A stretch of DNA of 32,031 nt, from NCBI GenBank assembly GCA_945871085.1, contig CAMBVX010000032.1, forward strand, positions 1 through 32,031. Reading direction: 5' to 3'. Of the stretch, positions 7,565 through 16,044 are shown piece by piece. Within the stretch, counting starts at the first letter, position 1, and each line of letters starts with the position of its first letter. The position numbers and the translations under genes were made by a program. The stretch is from Opitutus sp. GAS368. Lineage in GTDB: Bacteria > Verrucomicrobiota > Verrucomicrobiia > Opitutales > Opitutaceae. The notes beneath the pieces were generated by a model. It was not told the origin of the DNA. It made no database searches and saw only the letters and a program-made list of their open reading frames with translations.

Positions 7565-9642
7565 ACTTTCTCACGCCGCTGTTTTTTATCGGTGGGCTCG
7601 CGATCGCCGGACCGATTATTTTTCACCTGATCAAGCGTACGACGCGGGAGCGCACTTTGTTCAGTTCGCTGATGTTTTTGTTGCCTACGCCGCCGCGTCT
7701 GGCGAAGCGCAGCCGACTGGAGCACCTCTTGTTGCTCCTCTTGCGTTGCTTGGCGCTGGGACTGCTGGCACTCGGATTTTCGCGGCCCTTTTTCAAACAG
7801 ACTCAGCTGGATGACCCCACGGCGGTGCAGCCCAAGCGCATCGTCGTGCTGGTCGACGTGAGTGCCAGCATGCGCCGCACGGGCCTGTGGGCGGCGGCGC
7901 GGGAACGGGTGGAGGCGACGTTAGGGAAAGTGTCGGCGGTGGACCACGTCGCACTCTACACCTTCGACCGCGCGGCGACGCCGCTGCTGCCGTTTGAGGA
8001 GTGGAACCGTACGCCGGCGACCGACCGCGCGGCGCTCGCGAAGGCCAGGCTCGCCGCGGTTTCCCCGGGTTGGTCCGGCACGCAGCTCGGCACAGCCCTG
8101 ATGACCGCCGCCGAAGCGCTCGCGGAGAGTGACGGCAAACAATTTCCCGGTCCGCGCCAGATCGTGCTTGTGAGCGATCTGCAAGCGGGTAGCCGGATCG
8201 ATGCGCTGCAAGCCTACGAATGGCCCAAAACCGTCACTCTCACGGTTGAAACCGTGAAGGCGAGCAAACCGACCAATGCCGGTCTCCAACTCGTTGCCGA
8301 CAGTGCCGACACGAGTGGTGCGGCCGAAACGGTGGTGCGCGTGCGGGTCAGCAATTCCGCCGATGCGCAGCGAGAACAATTCAAACTTGGTTGGACGCGA
8401 GCGTCCGCCACCGGCGAGTTCGCGTTTGTGGGCAAACCCATCGACGTCTACGTGCCGCCGGGCCAGAGCCGCGTGATCGCCGTGCCGATCGCCAAGGACG
8501 CTCCCGGACTCGAGCGGATTGAGCTCAAAGGCGACGACGAGGATTTTGATAACGTGGTGTCGGTGATCCCACCCGGACAGCAGCGCCTCAACGTGCTGTG
8601 GCTCGGCAACGACGCGCCCGAGGACATCCGCCAACCGCTGTTCTTCTTGCGTCGGGCGCTTTCCGATACGCCGCGACTCGGCGTTAGTGTGGCTGCGCGC
8701 AATTCGACGGCGCAGTTACTCCCGGACGACATCGCGACTGCGAGTGTTGTTTTCGTGACCGATGCTCTGCCGGCGGCGCAGACGGCGGCGCTGCGCGAGC
8801 AAGCGCTCGCGGGCAAGACGTTGGTCTTTGCCCCGAAATCCGCCGCTTCAGCCGCGACCCTCGGCGCGTTGGTTGGCCGCGAGGGCGTGGCGCTCACCGA
8901 GGCGAGGCCGACGAATTACGCGATGTTTGCGGAGATCGATTTCAAGCATCCGCTGTTTGCGTCGTTTGCCGATCCTCGGTTCAGCGACTTCACGAAAATC
9001 CACATTTGGAAATACCGGAAGCTCGATGCCGCGGCCATTCCCGATGCACGGGTGCTCGCGCGATTTGACAGCGGCGATCCAGCGGTGATCGAGGCGGCGA
9101 TTGGCAAAGGTCGCTTGTTTGTACTGACGACCGGCTGGCAGCCCGACGATAGCCAACTGGCAGTTTCCACGAAATTTGTGCCGCTGCTCTGGTCGCTGCT
9201 GGAACTCGGCGGGGGGGGCGCGGCGGCACCCGCGCAATGGTTTGTCGGTGATACCGCACCCTTGCCCCCGGGCGCAGCTGGAACGGCGAAATTGGAAAAG
9301 GCGGAGAAGGACGTGCGCTTCACGGAACCCGGCCTCCGCGAAATCAAGGTGGGCGAGCGCGTGATGCGATTCGCGGTGAACTTGGACCCGAACGAGAGCC
9401 GCACGGCGCCGCTCGCGGCGGATGAGTTGGAGCGCCTCGGCGTTCCGCTGACCAAAGCTGAAGCCAAGCCGGTCGTGACGGGGGACAGCAAAATTGTGCT
9501 GCAGGGGATCGAGGCGGAAAACCGGCAGAAACTGTGGCGGTGGTTTATCGCGGCGACCCTCGCCGTGTTGTTGGTGGAGTCGGCACTCGCCGGCTGGACG
9601 GCGCGAAAAGAAAATTCAAAACAAACGGAGGCTGCGACATGA
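7561..9642 (+). CDS. BatA-type membrane protein with vWA domain
   Basis: A 693-residue inner-membrane protein. Residues 1-80 are a BatA (aerotolerance regulator N-terminal) domain with membrane segments at about 5-25 and 56-75 flanking the motif HLIKRTTRERTLFSSLMFL. A vWA domain follows with the MIDAS D99-V-S101-A-S103 and a later conserved LVSDLQAG. The central and C-terminal part (about 220-650) looks like a large periplasmic region with beta-rich and GATase-like segments, and a final membrane helix (about 664-684) precedes a short basic tail. It starts in an ATGA overlap with the DUF58 gene and ends in one with the next gene. It is the probable membrane receptor for the MoxR/DUF58 pair. 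Confidence 0.92.
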   Translation: MNFLTPLFFIGGLAIAGPIIFHLIKRTTRERTLFSSLMFLLPTPPRLAKRSRLEHLLLLLLRCLALGLLALGFSRPFFKQTQLDDPTAVQPKRIVVLVDVSASMRRTGLWAAARERVEATLGKVSAVDHVALYTFDRAATPLLPFEEWNRTPATDRAALAKARLAAVSPGWSGTQLGTALMTAAEALAESDGKQFPGPRQIVLVSDLQAGSRIDALQAYEWPKTVTLTVETVKASKPTNAGLQLVADSADTSGAAETVVRVRVSNSADAQREQFKLGWTRASATGEFAFVGKPIDVYVPPGQSRVIAVPIAKDAPGLERIELKGDDEDFDNVVSVIPPGQQRLNVLWLGNDAPEDIRQPLFFLRRALSDTPRLGVSVAARNSTAQLLPDDIATASVVFVTDALPAAQTAALREQALAGKTLVFAPKSAASAATLGALVGREGVALTEARPTNYAMFAEIDFKHPLFASFADPRFSDFTKIHIWKYRKLDAAAIPDARVLARFDSGDPAVIEAAIGKGRLFVLTTGWQPDDSQLAVSTKFVPLLWSLLELGGGGAAAPAQWFVGDTAPLPPGAAGTAKLEKAEKDVRFTEPGLREIKVGERVMRFAVNLDPNESRTAPLAADELERLGVPLTKAEAKPVVTGDSKIVLQGIEAENRQKLWRWFIAATLAVLLVESALAGWTARKENSKQTEAAT
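9627..9631 (+). promoter_or_regulatory. Shine-Dalgarno GGAGG fixing the start of the DUF4175-like gene
   Basis: A GGAGG lies 7 bases before the ATG at 9639, inside the last codons of the BatA gene. The reading frame is open further upstream to 9534, but this site and the ATGA overlap with the BatA stop make 9639 the convincing start. It is one of very few clear Shine-Dalgarno sites in the window. Confidence 0.8.
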
Positions 9643-12600
9643 ACAACGAGTTCCTCAAAACCAAACTTCAGCGGGTGATCCGTCGCCATCAGTGGGTCGG
9701 CCTCTGGCGCAAGCTCGCGATGTGGTGGGCGGTCTCGGCCTTGGTCGGGCTCGCGTTGGTGTGGTTGCAGCGAGAGACCGGCTGGTCGTCCCCGTTCGCG
9801 TTGCCGCTGCTGGCAGCGATCGCCGCGGCTGTCGCGTCCGGCATCGCGATCAAACACTTTCAAACTGCGCCCGACTACCGTTGGGCCGCGCAAAAGATCG
9901 AGGAGGCCAATCCGGCACTCAAGGGCGTATTGCTGACGGCGGTGCAGCAGCACCTCGCGCCTGGCGCTGAGCCGGGTTACCTGCAGCACCGGGTGTTGCA
10001 GGAGGCGATTGCCCGGAGCCAAGAGCAGAACTGGACCGGCGTCGTGCCTACGTCCCGACTCGCATGGACCCAGAGCGTGCACGCGGTTGCGCTGGTAGCT
10101 TTCGTTTTCACGCTCGTAAACATCCGCGTCGGAGCGCCGGCAAAGATGGGTGAAACCGTGTGGGTTGGTCCGGAGGGGATCTCGATTTCTCCCGGCGATA
10201 CGAGCATCGAAAAGGGCGAGAGCCTCGTGGTATTGGCGCGCTTCGGGCAGACGTTGCCGCCTACCGTGGGCTTGATTGTGAGCGAAAAGAACGCGGTCGC
10301 GCGGACGATCCCGCTCGTGAAGAGCCTGGCCGATCCGGTGTTCGGGGGCAGCGTGCCGGAGGTCGCGGGCGATTTCACGTACCATCTCGAATACCGCGGT
10401 GAGAAAACACGCGCGTTCAAGGTGTCGGTCTTTGAGCACCCGCGGCTCGTGCGCGCGGACGCCGATCTCGTGTTTCCCGACTACACGAAACTCCCTCCCA
10501 AACACATTGAGGAGACCCGTCGCGTCAGCGCCGTGGTCGGCACGAAGTTGGATTTCGCCCTCCAACTCAACAAGCCCGTCGCCTCGGCGCAGCTCGTGGC
10601 TCGGGATGGCAAGAAGACAGCGATTCCTTTGACGGTGACGGCGGACAAAGCCGTCGCGACGTTGACGGCATTCGAACTCGTGAAGTCGCAGACCTATGAC
10701 TTGAAGCTCGTCGATACGGACGGACGTGCGAACAAGATCTCGTCACCCTTCGTGATCGACGTGCAGCCCAACCGGGCCCCCGAATTGCGCCTCGCATCGC
10801 CGCGGGGCGACGTGCGTCCGTCGGCGCTCGAGGAAATCGGGTTTGAGGGCACGGTGTTCGACGATTTCGGCGCTTCGGCCTACGGGATCTCGTATGCGAT
10901 GGCCGGGGCCGAACCAAGATTCATCGAATTGGGGCAGAGCACGGCGGCGAAGGAGAAGCGGACGTTCAACCACCTCTTGAAACTGGAAGACATCGGCGCC
11001 AAGCCCGACGATCTGGTTTCGTGGCACGCGTGGGCGGACGACATCGGGCCGGATGGCAAGGTGCGGCGCACGAGCAGCGATTTATTTTTCGCGGAGGTGC
11101 GGCCCTTTGATGAAATCTTTCGCGAAAGCGCTGGCATGGATGGCGACGAACCACCGGGCAAGGAGAAGCAGGGCGGCGATAAGGCGCGGAAGCTGACGGA
11201 TCTCCAAAAGCAGGTGATCAATGCGACGTGGCGCCTCGAACGGGACGGTGCGTCCACCAAGTATACCGACGACGTCAAAGTCGTGACCGATGCGCAGGCG
11301 CAAGCGCTTGAGCAGGCCGAAGAGGCGATGGAAGAGTCGCGCTCGCCGAGGGCACAGGCCGCGTGGACGAGCGCGATTGCAGAGATGAAAAAAGCATTGG
11401 TGCAGCTTAAAACGGCGGCCAAGTCGCCCGCGCCACTCGCCCAGGCCCTGAATGCCGAGCAGGCGGCGTATCAATCGCTGTTAAAATTACAGGCCCGTGA
11501 GACGAATGTGACGCGCAAGAAGGGCAAGGGCGGTGGCGGTGGCCAACAAGGCAACCAACGGCAAATCGACCAACTCGACCTGACGCAAACCGAGAACCGT
11601 TATGAAACCCAGCGGCAGGCCCAAGCCCCGCAGAACGCGGAACGCAAAGAGCAATTGCAGGTCATGAACCGGCTCCAAGAGTTGGCCCGCCGTCAGCAGG
11701 ATTTGAACGAACGTATGAAGGAGCTGCAGGCGTCGTTGCAGGAGTCGAAGACGGAGCAGGAGAAAGAGGACCTCAAACGTCGCCTTAAGCGGCTGCAAGA
11801 GGAGCAGCAGCAGATGCTGGCTGACGTGGATGAGATGCGCCAACGCATGGAACGTCCGGAAAATCAGTCGCGCATGGCGGATGAAAAACAACAGCTCGAC
11901 CAGACCCGCGACGATATTCAGAAGGCGGCCGATGCCGCCGCCCAAGGCTCCGTGCCACAGGCGCTCGCCGCCGGCACCCGCGCGCAACGCAAACTCCAGG
12001 AACTGCGTGAAGAGATGCGGAAACAGAACTCCAGCCAGTTTGCCGAGGATCTCCGCGACATGCGCCAGGACGCCCGCGAGCTGGCCCGCGAGCAGGAAAA
12101 AATCAGTCAGCAGTTGGACGCCCTCGGCGGAAAACAGCAGCGGAAGTCACTCGGCGAATCGACGGACCGCAAAGAACTGCTCGAGCAACTCGCGCAGCAA
12201 AAAGAGCGCACGACCAAACTCACGGAGCGTGCGCAACAGGTTTCCGAGCAGTCCGAAAATACCGAGCCGCTCCTCTCTCGCCAACTTTACGACAGCGTGC
12301 GCAAGCTCAGTCAGGACGATGCCAACGCGGTGAAGGAATCGAAACAAGAGCTGCTCCGCGAAGGAATGTTGACCCAAGAACTCCTCAACCGGCTGAACAA
12401 GAATGCCGATCGCGAAGGAGCGGGAAAGACGATGGATCTCGCGAAGGACATGCTGAACGAAGGCTATTTGCCGCAGGCGGCGCAGGCCGGCCGGCGCGCC
12501 CGTGCGGGCATCGATGAATTAAAACGCGGAGTCGAACGCGCGGCGGACAGTGTGCTCGGCGACGATGCGGAGCAGTTGAAAATGGCCCAGTCTGAACTCG

Positions 12601-13574
12601 ACAAGATTACCGATGAGCTGACGCGCGAGATCGCGCAAGCGCAGGGGCAGCAACCTGGGCAAGGTCAGACACCGGGCGGTGAACCGAAGACCGGCGATCC
12701 CAAACAACGTCAGGCCGGGACGCAGCCCGGAGGCGAGCGGGGCCAAGGCGCACCCGGCGAGCCGGGCGCCGATGGCGAACCGGGAACGCCCGGCGAAGGA
12801 AATGAACCAGGCCAGCAACTAAGTGCAGGTGGCAAAAAGTCGGGAAAACAGTCCGGTCAGGGCACGGGAGGTCTCGCGAGCGCGGATCAAAAGAGCGGCC
12901 TGCCCGGAGGGAAACGCGGTCAGCCCGGTCAGCAGCCCGGTCAAGATCAACAACCCGGTGAAGCGGGTGCCGGCGGTGAGGGCCAACCTGGTCAACCGGG
13001 CGAAGGCCAGGCGGCGGGCGAGGGGGCGGGCGCGGGTAGAGCGGGCCAGCAGGCGCGTCAGGCGACGCGACTCGCGGGTGGTGGTCGCGATGGCCGCAAC
13101 CAACCACGCGCCGGTGGCGAGCGCGGCGGATTGGATGTGAACAATATCCTCAATGGTGGCGGCAATGACGGCGGGGATGAACGCATCGGACGCGGCGGCG
13201 AGGTCGGCGGGATGTATCGGGGCGGTCCGTTAATCGGGGGAAATTTCGCGCCATGGAACGAACGGCTGCGCGACGTCGAGCAATTGCTCGATTCGCCAGA
13301 TCTGCGCAACGCGGTCGCGACGACGCGCGAGCGGGCGCGGCTCTTGCGGCGCGATATCGTCAACGACGGAAAGAAGCCCGATTGGGCGGTCGTGAAGCTC
13401 CAAATTTTACAACCGCTCGTGGAAGTCCGCGCGCGCGTCGCCGAGGAATTGTCCCGGCGGGACTCGAAGGAATCGCTCGCGCCGATCGACCGCGATCCGG
13501 TTCCGGCGCGTTTCGCGGAGTCGGTGCGTCGCTATTACGAGGAACTCGGCAAGGACAAGCCGGACACGCGCTAA
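9639..13574 (+). CDS. DUF4175-like membrane protein with long coiled coil and collagen-like region
   Basis: A 1311-residue protein. Membrane segments lie at about 27-44, 52-71 and 146-161, the usual three-helix start of DUF4175-type proteins. A beta-rich periplasmic region (about 165-500) follows, with Ig-like segments such as VDTDGRANKISSPFVIDV. Residues about 500-1000 are helical and extremely rich in Gln, Glu, Lys and Arg with heptad-like spacing (QELARRQQDLNERMKELQ), a probable very long coiled coil. Residues about 1000-1145 are Gly/Pro/Gln-rich and include six consecutive G-X-Y triplets. A conserved-looking C-terminal domain (about 1170-1311, from GGNFAPWNERL) ends the protein. The role is probably structural, as a long periplasmic tether or scaffold for the system. 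Confidence 0.9.
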   Translation: MNNEFLKTKLQRVIRRHQWVGLWRKLAMWWAVSALVGLALVWLQRETGWSSPFALPLLAAIAAAVASGIAIKHFQTAPDYRWAAQKIEEANPALKGVLLTAVQQHLAPGAEPGYLQHRVLQEAIARSQEQNWTGVVPTSRLAWTQSVHAVALVAFVFTLVNIRVGAPAKMGETVWVGPEGISISPGDTSIEKGESLVVLARFGQTLPPTVGLIVSEKNAVARTIPLVKSLADPVFGGSVPEVAGDFTYHLEYRGEKTRAFKVSVFEHPRLVRADADLVFPDYTKLPPKHIEETRRVSAVVGTKLDFALQLNKPVASAQLVARDGKKTAIPLTVTADKAVATLTAFELVKSQTYDLKLVDTDGRANKISSPFVIDVQPNRAPELRLASPRGDVRPSALEEIGFEGTVFDDFGASAYGISYAMAGAEPRFIELGQSTAAKEKRTFNHLLKLEDIGAKPDDLVSWHAWADDIGPDGKVRRTSSDLFFAEVRPFDEIFRESAGMDGDEPPGKEKQGGDKARKLTDLQKQVINATWRLERDGASTKYTDDVKVVTDAQAQALEQAEEAMEESRSPRAQAAWTSAIAEMKKALVQLKTAAKSPAPLAQALNAEQAAYQSLLKLQARETNVTRKKGKGGGGGQQGNQRQIDQLDLTQTENRYETQRQAQAPQNAERKEQLQVMNRLQELARRQQDLNERMKELQASLQESKTEQEKEDLKRRLKRLQEEQQQMLADVDEMRQRMERPENQSRMADEKQQLDQTRDDIQKAADAAAQGSVPQALAAGTRAQRKLQELREEMRKQNSSQFAEDLRDMRQDARELAREQEKISQQLDALGGKQQRKSLGESTDRKELLEQLAQQKERTTKLTERAQQVSEQSENTEPLLSRQLYDSVRKLSQDDANAVKESKQELLREGMLTQELLNRLNKNADREGAGKTMDLAKDMLNEGYLPQAAQAGRRARAGIDELKRGVERAADSVLGDDAEQLKMAQSELDKITDELTREIAQAQGQQPGQGQTPGGEPKTGDPKQRQAGTQPGGERGQGAPGEPGADGEPGTPGEGNEPGQQLSAGGKKSGKQSGQGTGGLASADQKSGLPGGKRGQPGQQPGQDQQPGEAGAGGEGQPGQPGEGQAAGEGAGAGRAGQQARQATRLAGGGRDGRNQPRAGGERGGLDVNNILNGGGNDGGDERIGRGGEVGGMYRGGPLIGGNFAPWNERLRDVEQLLDSPDLRNAVATTRERARLLRRDIVNDGKKPDWAVVKLQILQPLVEVRARVAEELSRRDSKESLAPIDRDPVPARFAESVRRYYEELGKDKPDTR
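12747..12800 (+). repeat. Collagen-like G-X-Y triplets inside the DUF4175-like gene
   Basis: Eighteen codons encode GAP GEP GAD GEP GTP GEG, six uninterrupted collagen-type triplets. They lie within a wider Gly/Pro/Gln/Glu-rich, low-complexity stretch (about 12640-13070) containing further GQP and GQQPG units. Six triplets alone are too few for a stable triple helix, so an extended, flexible periplasmic linker is the cautious reading. Confidence 0.85.
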
Positions 13575-13575
13575 G

Positions 13576-16044
13576 ATGATTTTTTTGGTTGAACTTACTT
13601 TCTCGGGTTGGAACTGGCTCTGGCCGAGCGTGGCCTTCTTGGGGGTGGCGGCGATCGTGCTGGCGTGGAGCTATCGCGCCTCGGCGGCGCAGCCGTTGCG
13701 CGGGGTCTGCCTCGCGCTGAAAATCACGGGAATCGTCGCGCTCGCGCTTTGCCTGTTGGAGCCATTGTGGCTCGGGCAACGCCCGCGACAAGGGGCCAAC
13801 CTCTTTGCGGTCGTCGCGGACAACAGTGCGGGATTGCAGATCCACGACCGCGGCGAAACGGCCAGTCGCGGCGATGGGCTGCGGGCGCTCGTGGACCCGA
13901 GCGCAGCGGGCTGGCAATCCATGCTCGGTGACACGTTCGAACTGCGGCGCTACCTGTTTGACGCTCGGTTGCAGGCAACCAACGATTTTCACGAGCTGGC
14001 GTTCGATGGCCGGTCGTCGTCGCTGGGTTCGGCGCTGCGCACGTTGACGGAACGATTTCAGGGACGACCGCTGGCCGGCGTGCTGCTGTTTACGGATGGC
14101 AACGCGACGGACTTGCCCGGCGGGGCACTACCCGACTTGAAGGGGTTGCCGCCGATTTACCCGGTGGTGATCGGCAAGCGCGATGCCGTGCGCGATATCG
14201 CGGTGCAGCAGGTTTCGGTCAGCCAGAGTGCTTTCGAAGACGCGCCGGTGTCCGTCCAAGCGGATGTGACGGCGGCGGGGTATCGCGGCCAGCCGGTCGT
14301 GGCGCGGTTGATCGACCGCACGGGGAAAACGTTGCAGGAACAGGCGGCCGACGCGCGCGGCGATGGTGAGGCGGTGGCGTTTCGCTTTCAGCTGAAACCG
14401 GAGCATTCGGGTTTGTCATTTTATCAAGTGCGCGTCGGTGCGCGTAGCGAGTTGGCGCCCGCGGTGGCGGCGCCCGCGGTGGTGGCGCCGGGGCCGGTCG
14501 CCCCCGGAGGCACTGCGGCACCCGTAGTTTCACCGTCCGTGCTGCCACCGGTTTTGCCCAAGACCGCAGAAGCCACGCTCGCGAACAACGCGCGCGTTAT
14601 CGCGGTGAATCGGGGGCAGGGGCCATTCCGCATTCTTTATGTGTCAGGCCGGCCGAATTGGGAGTTTAAGTTTCTTAACCGCGCTTTGATGAGTGACGAG
14701 CAAGTGCAGCTCGTGGGGTTGATCCGCGTCGCGAAACGCGAGCCGAAATTCGATTTCCGTGGGCGGGCGGGGGAGACGAGTAATCCGCTCTTCCGGGGCT
14801 TCGGCAATCAGTCGGCCGAGGAAGTGCAGGGATATGATCAACCCGTGCTTGTGCGCCTTAATACCCGTGACGAGATCGAACTGCGGGCAGGATTTCCGCG
14901 CACGGCGGAAGATTTGTTCGGGTATCACGCAGTGATCGTGGACGATCTGGAGGCGGAGTTTTTTGCCCCGGAGCAGGCGATGTTGTTGCAGAAATTTGTG
15001 TCCGAGCGCGGCGGTGGTTTCCTGATGCTGGGCGGCATGGAGTGTTTCCAGGAGGGAAAATACGTGCGCACGCCGATCGGCGACATGCTGCCGGTTTACC
15101 TCGACCGCGAGGCGCAGGCGACCGCGCCGCTCGGCCCGGTGCATCTCCAACTCGCCCGCGAGGGCTGGCTGCAAGCGTGGGCGCGGCTCCGTGACAACGA
15201 AGGCGACGAGCGGGCGCGGATCGACGGCATGCCGACGTTTGACGTGGTCAATCGCGTGCGTGCGCTCAAGCCCGGCGCGAGTGTCATCGCGAGCGTGCGC
15301 GACGAGAAAGGGGAGGAGTTGCCCGCGCTGGCGGTGCAGCGTTTTGGTCGCGGCCGCACAGCCACGCTGATGATCGGTGACCTCTGGAAGTGGGGCATGA
15401 AGGATGCTGCGTCACGTTTGGATATGGAAAAGGCGTGGCGGCAACTCGCGCGTTGGCTGGTGGCCGATGTGCCGAACCGCGTCGATTGCACGGTGGAGAC
15501 AATGGCGGCGGATGCGAACGGAGCGGTGCGCGTGCAGGTGCGCGTGCGCGATGAAAAATTTCAACCGGTGGACGATGCGGTCGTGGCGATCGACGTGGAG
15601 CCGGTGGTGTTCGCCGGCACGGCAGGAGCGACCGCCCAGGCGATCCGACTCGAGGCCGAGCCGGCGCTCAGCGAACCGGGGCTTTATCAAGCGACGTATG
15701 TGCCACGTCAGACCGGTGGCTACAAAGTCGTCGCGAGCGTAAAGAATCCGGCCGGTGCGGATCTCGGTCGTGCCGAGGCGGGTTGGAGCACGGACCTCGC
15801 GGCGGAGGAATTTCGCTCGCTCACGCCCAATGTGGCGCTGCTCGAAGACCTCGCGCGGAAGACGGGCGGGGAAGTGATCGCGGCGGCTGATTTGGAGAAA
15901 TTCTCAAAACGTCTCCCGCAGTTGCGCGCCCCGGTGATGGAGACGTGGTCTTATCCGGCATGGCATACGCCGCTGTTGTTCGGATTTGCTCTCGCGTGTT
16001 TGCTGGCGGAGTGGGGACTGCGGCGCTGGAAAGGCATGCCATGA
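13576..16044 (+). CDS. Membrane protein with vWA-like and GATase1-like domains
   Basis: An 822-residue protein starting one base after the previous stop. Membrane helices lie at about 14-33 and 45-64. A vWA-like domain follows (about 75-200) whose metal site is degenerate: D82-N-S84-A-G lacks the second Ser, while the later FTDGN (172-176) is kept. A Pro/Val-rich linker (about 290-330) leads to the segment RILYVSGRPNWEFKFL, typical of this family. A class I glutamine-amidotransferase-like fold (about 360-560) follows, with YHAVIVDDLE and GGGFLMLGG but no obvious catalytic cysteine. A late beta domain and a C-terminal helix (about 797-813) end the protein. Family members accompany BatA/DUF58/MoxR genes. 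The catalytic residues look lost, so a structural or binding role is likelier than enzymatic. Confidence 0.9.
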   Translation: MIFLVELTFSGWNWLWPSVAFLGVAAIVLAWSYRASAAQPLRGVCLALKITGIVALALCLLEPLWLGQRPRQGANLFAVVADNSAGLQIHDRGETASRGDGLRALVDPSAAGWQSMLGDTFELRRYLFDARLQATNDFHELAFDGRSSSLGSALRTLTERFQGRPLAGVLLFTDGNATDLPGGALPDLKGLPPIYPVVIGKRDAVRDIAVQQVSVSQSAFEDAPVSVQADVTAAGYRGQPVVARLIDRTGKTLQEQAADARGDGEAVAFRFQLKPEHSGLSFYQVRVGARSELAPAVAAPAVVAPGPVAPGGTAAPVVSPSVLPPVLPKTAEATLANNARVIAVNRGQGPFRILYVSGRPNWEFKFLNRALMSDEQVQLVGLIRVAKREPKFDFRGRAGETSNPLFRGFGNQSAEEVQGYDQPVLVRLNTRDEIELRAGFPRTAEDLFGYHAVIVDDLEAEFFAPEQAMLLQKFVSERGGGFLMLGGMECFQEGKYVRTPIGDMLPVYLDREAQATAPLGPVHLQLAREGWLQAWARLRDNEGDERARIDGMPTFDVVNRVRALKPGASVIASVRDEKGEELPALAVQRFGRGRTATLMIGDLWKWGMKDAASRLDMEKAWRQLARWLVADVPNRVDCTVETMAADANGAVRVQVRVRDEKFQPVDDAVVAIDVEPVVFAGTAGATAQAIRLEAEPALSEPGLYQATYVPRQTGGYKVVASVKNPAGADLGRAEAGWSTDLAAEEFRSLTPNVALLEDLARKTGGEVIAAADLEKFSKRLPQLRAPVMETWSYPAWHTPLLFGFALACLLAEWGLRRWKGMP

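Noticed and set aside
8916-10565. A 549-codon minus-strand frame across the BatA/DUF4175-like junction
   Set aside because: It crosses two well-supported plus-strand genes and its translation shows no domain or signal peptide.
12640-13070. Repetitive Gly/Pro/Gln-coding DNA suggestive of a minisatellite
   Set aside because: The units vary in length and sequence and stay in frame; it reads as a low-complexity protein linker, not a DNA tandem repeat array.
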